From NCBI RefSeq assembly GCF_020532675.1, contig NZ_JAJAVE010000001.1:1550001-1614000 (forward strand): a DNA stretch of 64,000 nt. The letters run 5' to 3'. Source of the stretch: Methylobacillus gramineus (lineage in GTDB: Bacteria > Pseudomonadota > Gammaproteobacteria > Burkholderiales > Methylophilaceae). How positions within the stretch are numbered: position 1 is the first letter of the stretch; each line of letters opens with the position of its first letter. The notes beneath the pieces were generated by a model. It was not told the DNA's origin and did not search any database. It saw nothing but the letters and a program-made list of their open reading frames with translations. Both the position numbers and the translations under genes were made by a program. Shown in pieces: positions 53,045 through 62,772 of this stretch.

Positions 53045-53486
53045 ACTTGCGCTTAGCGTGCAATATGCCAGTGAAGCAGCAGAAGTGCCCAGCGAGAAGC
53101 AGTTCCGCAAGTGGGCACGTCATACGCTACGGGTAGATACCGAAGCCACGCTGCGCATTGTGGACGAAGAAGAAGGACGCACACTCAACCGCGATTATCG
53201 TGGCAAGGATTATGCTACAAATGTATTGACGTTTCCGCTGGTCGAGGAGCCCTGGCTTATCGGCGACATCATTCTCTGTGCCCCTGTTGTGGCAAGAGAG
53301 GCAAGCGAACAGGGCAAAACAGTGGAGGCGCATTATGCGCATATGACCGTGCATGGCATACTGCATCTGCACGGTTATGATCATGAAGAAGAGGCGCAAG
53401 CCGAGCTGATGGAGTCGCTGGAATCCAGCATACTCAGCAAGCTTGGTTATGCGGATCCCTATTTATCAGAAAAAACGGACATTTAA
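53037..53486 (+). CDS. ybeY: Endoribonuclease YbeY
   Basis: A 149-residue metal-dependent RNase needed for 16S rRNA 3' end maturation. The zinc-binding motif HGILHLHGYDHEEE at about 105-118 (H-x3-H-x5-H) is intact. NRDYRGKDYATNVLTFPL at about 47 is also characteristic. Its ATG at 53037 overlaps the phoH stop (ATGCCTAA), so translation is coupled. A longer reading would lie within phoH and is not supported. Confidence 0.94.
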   Translation: MPKLALSVQYASEAAEVPSEKQFRKWARHTLRVDTEATLRIVDEEEGRTLNRDYRGKDYATNVLTFPLVEEPWLIGDIILCAPVVAREASEQGKTVEAHYAHMTVHGILHLHGYDHEEEAQAELMESLESSILSKLGYADPYLSEKTDI

Positions 53487-53495
53487 TCAACCATC

Positions 53496-54365
53496 ATGGC
53501 TGAACCTGACAAACGAAGTCCCAACATCAAACCCCATTGGCTAGAACGCCTGACCAACTTTCTGCTACGCGAGCCCGAAGACCGTGAGCAGCTCATAGAG
53601 CAACTCCACACTGCATATGAAAACAGCCTGCTAGATGCAGATGCGCTGGCCATGATAGAAGGCGTGCTGCAGGTGTCAGAAATGCAAGTGCGTGACATCA
53701 TGATCCCACGCTCTCAAATGGACGTGATCGACATCACGGATCCCCCTGAAAAATTTATCCCTTTTGTCATTGAAGCCGCTCACTCGCGCTTTCCTGTCAT
53801 TGATGACAACAAGGACGACGTGATCGGCATCTTGCTGGCAAAGGATTTATTGCGTTACTACACTGGCAAGGATTTTGATGCCCGCGACATGCTACGCCCT
53901 GCCGTGTTCATTCCAGAATCCAAGCGCCTGAATGTGCTACTCAAGGAATTTCGCAGCAACCGCAACCATATCGCCATTGTGGTGGATGAATATGGTGGTG
54001 TGGCAGGCATGGTCACCATTGAGGATGTGCTGGAGCAAATTGTAGGCGATATCGAAGATGAGTTTGATGAGGATGAAAACGAAGACAATATCATCCAGGA
54101 TGCACAAGGTCGCTACCGGGTGAAAGCACTCACGGAGATCGTAGATTTCAACGACATCCTCGGTACTCAATTTAGCGATGAAGAGTTCTCCACCATAGGC
54201 GGACTGGTAGTCAGCAAATTCCAGCATATGCCCAAGCGTGGAGAAGAAGTCAGCTTCGACAACATCAATGTCACAGTGCTACGCGCCGATAGTCGCCGTG
54301 TGCACTCCTTGCTGGTAGAACTGGCAGCAGCCACCGAGGAAGACAGCGACACCCTCACGGCCTAA
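53496..54365 (+). CDS. corC: CorC/HlyC-type CBS-domain transporter-associated protein
   Basis: A 289-residue soluble protein with two CBS domains (about 65-125 and 130-185; VRDIMIPRSQMDVIDI and RSNRNHIAIVVDEYGGVAGM) and a C-terminal CorC_HlyC FAD-like domain starting near 205. Family members bind nucleotides and influence magnesium and cobalt efflux. Its acidic linker EDEFDEDENEDN is typical. It lies between ybeY and lnt as in many proteobacteria. Confidence 0.92.
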   Translation: MAEPDKRSPNIKPHWLERLTNFLLREPEDREQLIEQLHTAYENSLLDADALAMIEGVLQVSEMQVRDIMIPRSQMDVIDITDPPEKFIPFVIEAAHSRFPVIDDNKDDVIGILLAKDLLRYYTGKDFDARDMLRPAVFIPESKRLNVLLKEFRSNRNHIAIVVDEYGGVAGMVTIEDVLEQIVGDIEDEFDEDENEDNIIQDAQGRYRVKALTEIVDFNDILGTQFSDEEFSTIGGLVVSKFQHMPKRGEEVSFDNINVTVLRADSRRVHSLLVELAAATEEDSDTLTA

Positions 54366-54439
54366 TTCCTTGTTACATCAGGAACTTTAGGGAATAATTC
54401 CTGCTCCAACCAGCTCAACATGCCTGATGGGAGTTCGTG

Positions 54440-54850
54440 ATGAAAGTCGTGTGGCTTACCCTGTTCCTGGCTTTACCTGCGCTTGTATTGAACCCCGGCA
54501 CTTTACTCGCTGAAGAATCGCCTTCAGCACAAACGCCGCCAACACCATCGGCCGATAGTATCCCCATCGATGAAACCACCTTTATTGAACACATTTACCA
54601 GTTTGATAAAGATGCTATCGTTGCCCAATTTGGAGAACCTGCACGCAAGAATGACTATCATCGTCCAGGCACTGATGAACTCATGGCTTCCGTCTGGCAA
54701 TATCATTACATCAACACAGGCCTGGATGGGGCTTACTACCAGACTACCGAGTTAGATTTTGTCGGTGACCGCGTTGTGCTGGTGGTGTTCATGAACCACG
54801 ATGGAAATGACGATGCAACCATGCACCAACAAGTCGTACCAGGTCTTTAA
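54440..54850 (+). CDS. Exported hypothetical protein
   Basis: A 136-residue exported protein: signal peptide of about 25 residues ending TLLAEE, then a Pro-rich linker (PSAQTPPTPSADS) and a domain with AIVAQFGEPARKNDYHRPG and YYQTTELDFVGDRVVLVVFM. No family name can be given with certainty. GGGAG with good spacing fixes the ATG at 54440 over the GTG just before. A strong bidirectional terminator follows. It lies in the corC-lnt interval. Confidence 0.65.
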   Translation: MKVVWLTLFLALPALVLNPGTLLAEESPSAQTPPTPSADSIPIDETTFIEHIYQFDKDAIVAQFGEPARKNDYHRPGTDELMASVWQYHYINTGLDGAYYQTTELDFVGDRVVLVVFMNHDGNDDATMHQQVVPGL

Positions 54851-54867
54851 TCCTGCACATTGCTGAT

Positions 54868-54910
54868 AGACAATAAAAAAGCGATGCCATGCATCGCTTT
54901 TTTATTGTCT
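54868..54910. terminator. Bidirectional terminator
   Basis: Perfect 20-bp arms around a 3-nt loop, centred on GCGATGC-CAT-GCATCGC, with A-runs on one side and T-runs on the other, between convergent genes 54440 (+) and mscL (-). Confidence 0.9.
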
Positions 54911-54960
54911 GGCCTTGTCGTCGATCTCACCATTCGGTAGTCGGCGACTATGGACGCCTA

Positions 54961-55380
54961 TTACTTTTTCAGTGAATCCCGAATATCACGCAAGATCAAA
55001 ATTTCTTCCGGTGTCGCCGCTGGCACAGCAGGCTCTTCAGTCTTGAGCTTGTTGATGGCACGAATCAGCAAGAACACCGCAAATGCCACAATGGTGAAAC
55101 TCACCACTGCATTGATAAACAAGCCATAGTTAAGCGTCACAGCACCGGCGGCATGGGCAGCAGCAACCGAGGCATAAGGTGGCGCAAGCTCAGCACCATC
55201 CTTGAGCACAACAAACAGATTGCTGAAATCGACATTGCCCAGCAACAATCCAATCGGCGGCATGATGACATCATCAACCAATGATTTGACGATAGCACCG
55301 AAGGCGGCCCCGATAATGATACCGACGGCCATATCGACCACGTTTCCACGTACGGCAAATGCCTTGAACTCTTTAAACAT
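54961..55380 (-). CDS. mscL: Large-conductance mechanosensitive channel
   Basis: A 139-residue inner-membrane channel that opens on osmotic downshock. [20 protein letters not shown] opens the protein, [23 protein letters not shown] is the first membrane helix (key part [19 protein letters not shown]), and the second is [19 protein letters not shown]. The cytoplasmic helix ends [24 protein letters not shown] supports the ATG at 55380; the upstream 29 codons are not needed. Confidence 0.95.
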   Translation of the reverse strand: MFKEFKAFAVRGNVVDMAVGIIIGAAFGAIVKSLVDDVIMPPIGLLLGNVDFSNLFVVLKDGAELAPPYASVAAAHAAGAVTLNYGLFINAVVSFTIVAFAVFLLIRAINKLKTEEPAVPAATPEEILILRDIRDSLKK

Positions 55381-55509
55381 AATTTCTCCTTCGTCAAAAA
55401 CAGTTAGTGCCAGTTGATAGATGCGGAAGCCGAATGCCTCATGCATGACTAAGCCGCTATAATGCAATAAACAACAAACCCACGTCTACACTCAGCTTTA
55501 AGGATAGTC

Positions 55510-56988
55510 TTGAAATTCCACTGCCCCCGCCTTCCGCACCTCATCGCACTATTGTTGGGTGCATTGTCAGTGTTAGGCTTTGCGCCATTTTATTTTTATC
55601 CTGTCACCATCATCAGCATGGCGGGGCTATTCTATCTCTGGTATCAATCGCCTTCCGCCAAACATGCATGGTGGCTGGGTTTCTCATTTGGCTTGGGGTT
55701 ATTTGGGGCCGGCATTTACTGGATCTATATCAGTCTGCATGATTTTGGCGGCATGCCTGCCACGATGGCCGTTGTGGCAACTTTCTGCCTCAGCGCATTC
55801 ATGGCCCTGTTCCCAGCAGCCACTGGCTGGCTGTCGCGTAAACTGGGTGCACAATATCTCACCATCCCCTTGTTCTGGGTACTCATGGAATGGGTACGCA
55901 GCTGGATATTCACTGGCTTCCCCTGGCTATTGGCGGGTTACTCACAAATTCCCGGTAGTCCGCTGACCGGTTTTGCCCCGGTCCTGGGCATACATGGCGT
56001 ATCCCTGGCTGTCGCTATTAGTGCCAGCCTGCTTGCCTGGGCACTGCTTCACCGGCGCAATCTGCCATTCCTAGGTAAATCCGCCTTGCTGTTATGCACC
56101 TTATGGCTGGCAGGTGGATTACTCAAGCTCAACACCTGGAGCACGCCCACAGGTGAGCCAGTATCAGTGGCATTGGTACAAGGCAATATCACACAGGATC
56201 TGAAATGGGAAAACGACACCCTGCGCCAGACCCTGCAACAATATCTGGATATGTCGCTACAAAGCCATGCCAAACTTATCATCTTGCCAGAAACGGCTTT
56301 TCCCCTGGTTTCAAGCCAGATTCCACCTGACTACCTCCAGCAACTGGCCGACCACGCAAAGCACAATGGGGGTGACATCCTCATCGGCACGGTGGAAAAA
56401 CAGGACGGCGCCTATTACAACAGCATGCTCAGTATGGGGCAGTCTGCGGAGCAAGCTTACCGGAAAACCCATTTGGTGCCGTTTGGTGAATTTATCCCGC
56501 TCAAGCAGGCCTTTGGCTGGATTTATGAGAATTGGCTCAATATCCCGCTCACAGACCTGGCGCGTGGCGGCTTTCAGCAGAGACCTATGCATATTGCCGG
56601 ACAGCAAGTGGCGATCAATATCTGTTATGAAGATGTCTTTGGCGAGGAAATCATCCATCAATTGCCGCAAGCGACTTTACTGGTGAATACAAGCAACGAT
56701 GCATGGTATGGCGAGTCTCTGGCAGCTTATCAGCACCTGCAGATTGCCCAAGCTCGCGCCCTAGAAACCGCCCGCATGATGTTGCGCTCCACCAATACCG
56801 GCGCCACCGCCATCATCGACACCAACGGCCAGGTATTAGCACATGCCAAGCACTTCACAACCACCACACTGGAAGGCACAGCCCAGGGTTATGTGGGCAT
56901 GACGCCTTATGTGCGTTGGGGCAACTGGCCGATGCTTGCTTTCCTCTTTACTGCACTTGGCCTTTTGTGGGTGCGTAAAAAGAAGTAA
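55510..56988 (+). CDS. lnt: Apolipoprotein N-acyltransferase
   Basis: A 492-residue inner-membrane enzyme adding the third acyl chain to lipoproteins. About six hydrophobic segments in the first 200 residues precede a nitrilase-like domain with the Glu-Lys-Cys triad: LPETAFP at about 259, YRKTHLVPFGEF at about 316 and NICYEDVFGEE at about 370. TTG at 55510 after AAGGA is the likely start. Together with lolB, it shows full lipoprotein maturation. Confidence 0.94.
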   Translation: MKFHCPRLPHLIALLLGALSVLGFAPFYFYPVTIISMAGLFYLWYQSPSAKHAWWLGFSFGLGLFGAGIYWIYISLHDFGGMPATMAVVATFCLSAFMALFPAATGWLSRKLGAQYLTIPLFWVLMEWVRSWIFTGFPWLLAGYSQIPGSPLTGFAPVLGIHGVSLAVAISASLLAWALLHRRNLPFLGKSALLLCTLWLAGGLLKLNTWSTPTGEPVSVALVQGNITQDLKWENDTLRQTLQQYLDMSLQSHAKLIILPETAFPLVSSQIPPDYLQQLADHAKHNGGDILIGTVEKQDGAYYNSMLSMGQSAEQAYRKTHLVPFGEFIPLKQAFGWIYENWLNIPLTDLARGGFQQRPMHIAGQQVAINICYEDVFGEEIIHQLPQATLLVNTSNDAWYGESLAAYQHLQIAQARALETARMMLRSTNTGATAIIDTNGQVLAHAKHFTTTTLEGTAQGYVGMTPYVRWGNWPMLAFLFTALGLLWVRKKK

Positions 56989-57122
56989 AATCAAGCCCTT
57001 TTGACGCCTCCTGATACAGGGACATGCGCATACTGCACTTGCACGGTCGGCAAAACACCATGCCGCTACCGGGTAAGATTTTGATTTAACCCATAATAGA
57101 ACTCGAACCATAACTGACCGCC

Positions 57123-58061
57123 ATGCTGACTTTTCAACAGATCATTCTGACCTTGCAGCAATACTGGGATAAACAGGGTTGCGCCCTGCTACAACCTTAC
57201 GATATGGAAGTGGGCGCAGGCACATCCCACACTGCCACCTTCCTGCGCGCATTAGGCCCTGAACCTTGGAAAGCTGCTTATGTGCAGCCTAGCCGTCGCC
57301 CAAAAGATGGTCGATATGGTGAAAACCCCAACCGTTTACAGCACTACTATCAGTTTCAGGTTGTGCTGAAACCAGCACCAGCCAATATTCTGGAGCTTTA
57401 CTTGGGCTCGCTTGAAGCCCTCGGGTTTGATCTGAAGAAAAATGATATCCGCTTTGTGGAAGATGACTGGGAAAACCCGACACTGGGCGCCTGGGGATTG
57501 GGATGGGAAGTCTGGTTGAACGGCATGGAAGTCACCCAGTTCACTTATTTCCAGCAAGTGGGAGGTATCAATTGCAAGCCGATCACCGGCGAGATTACTT
57601 ATGGCCTTGAGCGCCTGGCCATGTATCTGCAAGGCGTGGACAATGTCTATGACCTGGTCTACTCAAAAGGCATCAATGGCGCAGCGGACCTCAAGTATGG
57701 TGATGTCTTCCACCAGAACGAAGTAGAGCAATCCACCTATAACTTCGAACATAGTGATGCCGACTTCCTGTTTATCGCCTTCGATGCGCATGAGAAAAAA
57801 GCGCAGGAACTGGTGGAGCATAAACTGGCCCTTCCCGCGTATGAACAAGTACTGAAAGCTGCACATACCTTCAACCTGCTGGATGCCCGTGGTGCGATCT
57901 CCGTCACTGAACGTGCCGCCTATATTGGCCGGATTCGCAACCTGGCACGTGCAGTCGCCGCAAGCTACCTGGATAGCCGGGCAAGACTGGGGTTCCCGAT
58001 GGCTCCCAAAGCCTGGGCAGATGAAATATTGGCAGAATTGGCAAAGAAAGCAGCAGCATGA
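57123..58061 (+). CDS. glyQ: Glycyl-tRNA synthetase alpha subunit
   Basis: A 312-residue catalytic-core subunit of the tetrameric (alpha2beta2) bacterial Gly[22 protein letters not shown] at the start, [19 protein letters not shown] at about 57-75 and [20 protein letters not shown] at about 125-144 are hallmarks. It overlaps glyS by four bases (ATGA), ensuring equal supply of subunits. The two-gene form is usual in proteobacteria. Confidence 0.96.
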   Translation: MLTFQQIILTLQQYWDKQGCALLQPYDMEVGAGTSHTATFLRALGPEPWKAAYVQPSRRPKDGRYGENPNRLQHYYQFQVVLKPAPANILELYLGSLEALGFDLKKNDIRFVEDDWENPTLGAWGLGWEVWLNGMEVTQFTYFQQVGGINCKPITGEITYGLERLAMYLQGVDNVYDLVYSKGINGAADLKYGDVFHQNEVEQSTYNFEHSDADFLFIAFDAHEKKAQELVEHKLALPAYEQVLKAAHTFNLLDARGAISVTERAAYIGRIRNLARAVAASYLDSRARLGFPMAPKAWADEILAELAKKAAA

Positions 58062-60166
58062 GCAGCAAGAACCTACTGGTAGAACTATTCGTTGAAGAAC
58101 TGCCGCCCAAGGCATTGAACAAGCTGGGGAAAGCGTTTTCTGCCGCCCTGTTTGAAAGCCTGAAAAGCCAGGGCCTCACCGTTACTGAGTCGGCTGTTAC
58201 CGACTATGCCTCACCGCGTCGCCTGGCAGCCCATATCAGTGCAGTCTCTGCCAAGGCAGCCGACAAACAAGTATCACAAAAGCTGATGCCAGCCAGCGTA
58301 GGCCTGGATGCCACTGGCAACGCCACCCCAGCCCTATTGAAGAAGCTTGGCGCACTGGGTGCCGATGCCAGTGTGGTATCACAGCTCAAGCGTGAGAATG
58401 ATGGCAAGGCCGAGACTCTATTTCTCGACCTCACCGTTGCCGGCGCCAATCTGGCTGAAGGATTGCAAAAGGCGCTGGATGAAGCCATTGCAAAGTTACC
58501 TATCCCCAAGGTCATGACTTATCAACTTGAGGACGGCTGGAGTAGCGTTAATTTTGTCCGCCCAGCCCATGGCCTGGTGGCATTGCATGGCACGGAAGTA
58601 ATCAACCTATCCACCCTGGGCCTGAATGCGGGCAATAGCACTCAAGGCCATCGCTTTGAGGCCAGGGTCAATCCTATCGTGCTGCGTGATGCCGATAGCT
58701 ATGCGGAACAATTAAAGGACGAAGGCGCAGTAATCGCCAGCTTTGATGCCCGTCGTGCCGAGATCATTAGCCAGCTTGAACAGGCTGCCGCAGCACAAGG
58801 CCTGAAGCCGATTGAAGATGAAGCATTATTGGATGAAGTAACAGCGCTGGTTGAGCGCCCCAATGTGCTGCTGGGTCAGTTTGAAGATGAATTTCTGGCC
58901 GTCCCTCAGGAGTGCCTCATCCTGACCATGAAGGCCAACCAGAAATATTTCCCGCTGCTGGATGCCAGTGGCCGTCTCACCAACAAATTCCTCATTGTGT
59001 CCAACATCAGCCCGGCTGATGCCAGCGCAGTGATAGGCGGTAACGAGCGCGTGGTACGCCCGCGCCTCGCTGATGCCAAGTTCTTCTTTGAACAAGACCG
59101 TAAGAAAACCCTGGAATCCCGTATCGCAGGACTGGATAAAGTGGTGTACCACAATAAGCTTGGGTCACAGGGTGAACGTATTACCCGCGTCAGCACGATT
59201 GCCAGGCTGATTGCAGAAGCGATTGGTGATGCCACACTCGCCGAGCAGTCCAGCCAGGCTGCCCGACTATCCAAAGCTGATCTGGTCACCGATATGGTAG
59301 GCGAATTTCCAGAGTTGCAAGGCATCATGGGGCGCTATTACGCCCAGCATGAAGGACTGGATGATGACATTGCGTATGCCATTGAGGATCACTACAAGCC
59401 ACGCTTTGCCGGCGATGAACTGCCACGCAACCAGGTAGGAGCCGTGGTTGCCTTGGCTGACAAACTGGAAACCCTGGTGGGCCTATTCAGCATTGGCGAA
59501 AAACCTACTGGTGAAAAAGATCCCTTTGCACTACGTCGCCATGCTTTCGGCATATTGCGTATCTTGAATGACAGCGGCATCAACCTCCCGCTTGATATCC
59601 TGCTAGAGCAATCGTTATCCGTGTTCCAGCATAGTGTTAACCAGGCTGAAGTACTACAAGCGCTTAACGAGTTTATCTATGACAGGCTTGCGGGCAACTT
59701 ACGCGAGCAGGGTTACAGTGCACAAGAGATTGATGCCGTGCTGGCATTGAAGCCACCATTGATTGCAGACATCCTCAAGCGCCTGGCTGCTGTACGCGCA
59801 TTTGCCGCGCTGGCAGAGGCACCAAGCCTGGCAGCAGCCAACAAGCGGGTGGGCAATATCCTGAAAAAGGTAGAAGAGGTAGTCAGCGCAAAGATAGACA
59901 GCACCCTACTGCAAGAAGAGGCAGAAAAGGCCCTGGCTCAAGTGCTGACCAGTGTCAAAACCACAGCTGATGCCGCATTTGAAGCGGGAGACTATACGCA
60001 GTCTCTACAAGCGCTGGCTGCACTTAAAACCCCGGTTGATGCCTTCTTTGACAATGTGATGGTCAATGCCGATGATCCTGCACTCAAGGCTAACCGTCTC
60101 GGTCTTCTCGCCACATTGCACCAGGCGATGAACCGGGTCGCGGACTTGTCCAGGCTAGCGGCATAA
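58058..60166 (+). CDS. glyS: Glycyl-tRNA synthetase beta subunit
   Basis: A 702-residue subunit that binds tRNA-Gly with its anticodon-binding C-terminal half. [19 protein letters not shown] near the N-terminus, [14 protein letters not shown] at about 286 and [19 protein letters not shown] at about 486 are typical. It overlaps glyQ. gmhB follows after five bases and is likely cotranscribed. Confidence 0.96.
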   Translation: MSSKNLLVELFVEELPPKALNKLGKAFSAALFESLKSQGLTVTESAVTDYASPRRLAAHISAVSAKAADKQVSQKLMPASVGLDATGNATPALLKKLGALGADASVVSQLKRENDGKAETLFLDLTVAGANLAEGLQKALDEAIAKLPIPKVMTYQLEDGWSSVNFVRPAHGLVALHGTEVINLSTLGLNAGNSTQGHRFEARVNPIVLRDADSYAEQLKDEGAVIASFDARRAEIISQLEQAAAAQGLKPIEDEALLDEVTALVERPNVLLGQFEDEFLAVPQECLILTMKANQKYFPLLDASGRLTNKFLIVSNISPADASAVIGGNERVVRPRLADAKFFFEQDRKKTLESRIAGLDKVVYHNKLGSQGERITRVSTIARLIAEAIGDATLAEQSSQAARLSKADLVTDMVGEFPELQGIMGRYYAQHEGLDDDIAYAIEDHYKPRFAGDELPRNQVGAVVALADKLETLVGLFSIGEKPTGEKDPFALRRHAFGILRILNDSGINLPLDILLEQSLSVFQHSVNQAEVLQALNEFIYDRLAGNLREQGYSAQEIDAVLALKPPLIADILKRLAAVRAFAALAEAPSLAAANKRVGNILKKVEEVVSAKIDSTLLQEEAEKALAQVLTSVKTTADAAFEAGDYTQSLQALAALKTPVDAFFDNVMVNADDPALKANRLGLLATLHQAMNRVADLSRLAA

Positions 60167-60171
60167 CAACG

Positions 60172-60714
60172 ATGAAACTTGTCATTCTGGACCGCGATGG
60201 TGTCATCAACTACGACAGCACCCAATTCATCAAGAGCCCGGATGAATGGAAGCCCATCCCCGGGAGCCTGGAAGCGATTGCCATGCTCAATCAGAGCGGA
60301 TTCAGGGTGGCATTGGCCACCAATCAATCAGGCATAGGCCGCGGGCTGTTTGACATGGCTACCCTCAATGCCATCCATGACAAAATGCACAAGGCCCTGT
60401 CCCAATTTGGTGGCCGGATAGATGCGTTGTTCTACTGCCCGCACGCTGCCGACGCTAATTGCAATTGCCGCAAGCCTAAGTCGGGCATGATTGAAGAAAT
60501 CAGCAAGCGCTTTAGCATGGACCTCAAAGGGGTGCCCAGTGTGGGTGACTCCCTGCGCGATCTCCAGGCCAGCGCTGCTTTTGGGGCACAGCCCATTCTG
60601 GTACGGACCGGCAAGGGAGAAAAAACCCTGGCTGCAGGCAACCTGCCGGAAAACACTTGGGTGTGTGCGGACTTGGCTGAAGCGGCACAACGCATCATTA
60701 CTACACTTTCCTGA
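60172..60714 (+). CDS. gmhB: D-glycero-D-manno-heptose 1,7-bisphosphate 7-phosphatase
   Basis: A 180-residue HAD phosphatase for the LPS core heptose precursor. ILDRDGVINYDS at about 4-15 is motif I, ATNQSGIGRG motif II region, and the Cys-rich zinc loop is CPHAADANCNCRKPKSG at about 88. SVGDSLRDLQAS is motif IV. It is placed between glyS and plsC as in many betaproteobacteria. Confidence 0.93.
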   Translation: MKLVILDRDGVINYDSTQFIKSPDEWKPIPGSLEAIAMLNQSGFRVALATNQSGIGRGLFDMATLNAIHDKMHKALSQFGGRIDALFYCPHAADANCNCRKPKSGMIEEISKRFSMDLKGVPSVGDSLRDLQASAAFGAQPILVRTGKGEKTLAAGNLPENTWVCADLAEAAQRIITTLS

Positions 60715-60721
60715 GCCTGAG

Positions 60722-61432
60722 ATGATCTATTTGCGCTCCTTGATCTATACGCTGGGTATGTGGATATTCACGCCCATTTTTACTACCTCCATCCTGCTGA
60801 CGTTCCCGCTGCCGCGCCGCACCCGCTATATCATTATCAGTGGCTGGGCCCGCAGCATGCTATGGTGGCTGCGTATTACCTGCGGCCTGAGTTACCGGGT
60901 GATAGGCCGAGAAAACATTCCAATTACCCCCAGCATCATCCTGTGCAAGCACCAATCTGCCTGGGAAACCCTAGCCCTACAACAGATATTCCCGCCCCAA
61001 GTCTGGGTGCTCAAACGTGAATTGCTCTGGATTCCATTCTTTGGCTGGGGCCTGGCATTGACTTCGCCGATTGCCATCAACCGTGCGGCAGGCCGTGAAG
61101 CACTCAAGCAACTGGTGAGTCAGGGCAAGGAGCGCCTCAAACAACGTTTCTTTGTCGTCATTTTCCCGGAAGGCACGCGTCTGGCCCCCGGCACGCGTGG
61201 CAAGTACCATATTGGCGGCGCCTGGTTAGCCACCCATACCAAGAGTACTGTTGTGCCAGTCGCGCACAATGCAGGTGAGTACTGGCCAAAGAATTCCTTT
61301 CTCAAGCGCCCTGGCACCATTACCCTGAGCATAGGCAATCCCATAGATGCTGCAGGGCTCAAGCCCGATCAGTTGAATCAGCTGGTGGAAAACTGGATAG
61401 AGCAGGAAATGCTGCTTCTAGACAGCAGATGA
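60722..61432 (+). CDS. plsC: 1-acyl-sn-glycerol-3-phosphate acyltransferase
   Basis: A 236-residue inner-membrane enzyme converting lysophosphatidate to phosphatidate. The catalytic box is CKHQSAWET at about 73-81, with Glu in place of the usual HX4D aspartate, a variant common in betaproteobacterial PlsC. FPEGTRLAPG at about 150 is the substrate motif. One membrane helix lies near the N-terminus. The start at 60722 is eight bases after gmhB's stop; an in-frame longer reading lies within gmhB. The stop overlaps the next gene by ATGA. Confidence 0.92.
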   Translation: MIYLRSLIYTLGMWIFTPIFTTSILLTFPLPRRTRYIIISGWARSMLWWLRITCGLSYRVIGRENIPITPSIILCKHQSAWETLALQQIFPPQVWVLKRELLWIPFFGWGLALTSPIAINRAAGREALKQLVSQGKERLKQRFFVVIFPEGTRLAPGTRGKYHIGGAWLATHTKSTVVPVAHNAGEYWPKNSFLKRPGTITLSIGNPIDAAGLKPDQLNQLVENWIEQEMLLLDSR

Positions 61433-62145
61433 GTAGTAGCCACACTCTGGCGATGCCTAACGGTGAACGCATTCCTTACCAGTTGGAGCGCAGAGCACGC
61501 AGAACCATAGGCATGAAAATTACCGCCAGTGGATTGGTAGTGCACGCCCCGCAGCGTCTTGCGCAAAGTCAGCTGGAACAGTTGTTGATAAGCAAGGCAC
61601 GCTGGATTACCAGCAAGCTGCAGTCACGACAACAAGATGTCACGCCCGCCCTGCAATGGCACGATGGCGCGCAGTTAATGCTGCTGGGCCAGCCATTGAC
61701 GCTTGAAGTGATCGCCTCCTCCCGCAATAGCCGCCCTCAATACGAATATGGCGTACTGACCGTTGCAGTGACCAATATCCATGATGAAACAGCGATTGCC
61801 CGCAAGGTATTGCACTGGTACCAGAAAGAAGCCTTGGCAGACTTTGCCAAACGCGTGCAAATACTGGCTGCCAAGCTTGGTGAGCCACTGCCACCCCTAT
61901 TTCTGTCCAACGCCAAAACACGCTGGGGCAGCTGTAACTCCAGACGAGAGATACGCCTCAACTGGCGTCTGATACAGGCCAACCCGTCTATCATTAATTA
62001 TGTCACTGCGCATGAGCTGGCCCATTTGCGTGAAATGAACCATTCAGCCCGTTTCTGGGCCACGGTTGCCAAGATCTACCCGGATTACCGCCAAGCCGAA
62101 ATTGCATTGAAAGCTTGCTCCTCACAGCTTTACCGCATGGGTTGA
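61429..62145 (+). CDS. YgjP-like M48-type metallopeptidase
   Basis: A 238-residue protein of the DUF45/YgjP family, SprT-like in its core. HELAHLREMNHSARFW at about 200-215 carries the H-E-x2-H zinc site, with a further His, and TRWGSCNSRREIRLNWRL at about 164 is the family's second mark. The first ~90 residues are a small beta domain. The substrate is unknown. Translationally coupled to plsC. Confidence 0.88.
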   Translation: MSSSHTLAMPNGERIPYQLERRARRTIGMKITASGLVVHAPQRLAQSQLEQLLISKARWITSKLQSRQQDVTPALQWHDGAQLMLLGQPLTLEVIASSRNSRPQYEYGVLTVAVTNIHDETAIARKVLHWYQKEALADFAKRVQILAAKLGEPLPPLFLSNAKTRWGSCNSRREIRLNWRLIQANPSIINYVTAHELAHLREMNHSARFWATVAKIYPDYRQAEIALKACSSQLYRMG

Positions 62146-62212
62146 CTATTTTTCTATCAATATTAGCCAGCCTAATGTTTCTATTTAAATGCAACAATAG
62201 TATGATGACCTT

Positions 62213-62662
62213 ATGCAACTGACCAAATTCACTGATCTGGGACTACGCGTCCTCATGTATGTTTCGCAACATGATCGCAGCAAACCGATCACAATCAGCG
62301 AGATCGCGACGCAATTCAATATCCCTCGCAATCACCTGATCAAGGTGGTGACATTTCTGAACAAGACCGGATGGATACAAACCACACGCGGCCCCAATGG
62401 TGGTTTGCGACTGGGCACTGACTCCATGTCACTCAAACTGGGGCATGTCATCCGCATACTGGAAGGCAGTGAGTCACTCGTTAACTGCCAGGAACCACCC
62501 TGCCCACTTAGCGGGCAATGTGGACTTAAAGGCGCGTTGGATCAAGGCCTGAACGCGTTTTACCATTATATGGACTCTTATACCCTGAGCGATGTCATCC
62601 AGAATCGCACTGCCAATGTGATTGTGCACTTGCAACATACCCATCTTGCCGGCTTGCACTGA
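62213..62662 (+). CDS. nsrR: Nitric-oxide-sensing Rrf2 repressor NsrR
   Basis: A 149-residue Rrf2-family winged-helix repressor. The DNA-binding part includes ISEIATQFNIPRNHLIKVV at about 24-42 and QTTRGPNGGLRLG at about 57. Three cysteines in NCQEPPCPLSGQCGLK, at about 90-105, bind the iron-sulphur cluster that reacts with nitric oxide. It precedes hmp, its classical target, in the same direction by 111 bp. NsrR rather than IscR is supported by this neighbour and the cysteine spacing. Confidence 0.9.
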   Translation: MQLTKFTDLGLRVLMYVSQHDRSKPITISEIATQFNIPRNHLIKVVTFLNKTGWIQTTRGPNGGLRLGTDSMSLKLGHVIRILEGSESLVNCQEPPCPLSGQCGLKGALDQGLNAFYHYMDSYTLSDVIQNRTANVIVHLQHTHLAGLH

Positions 62663-62772
62663 ATGGACAGCTGATGACAACAATGCCTACACCCCTATTT
62701 TTAATCACCAGCCATGCATTGCCACATTGCTTGGATTAATTGTTTCATCTTATATACAACAAAGGAGATATT

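Noticed and set aside
62730-62772. NsrR operator upstream of hmp
   Set aside because: Only a weak half-site-like CATCTTATA is visible; no convincing inverted repeat.
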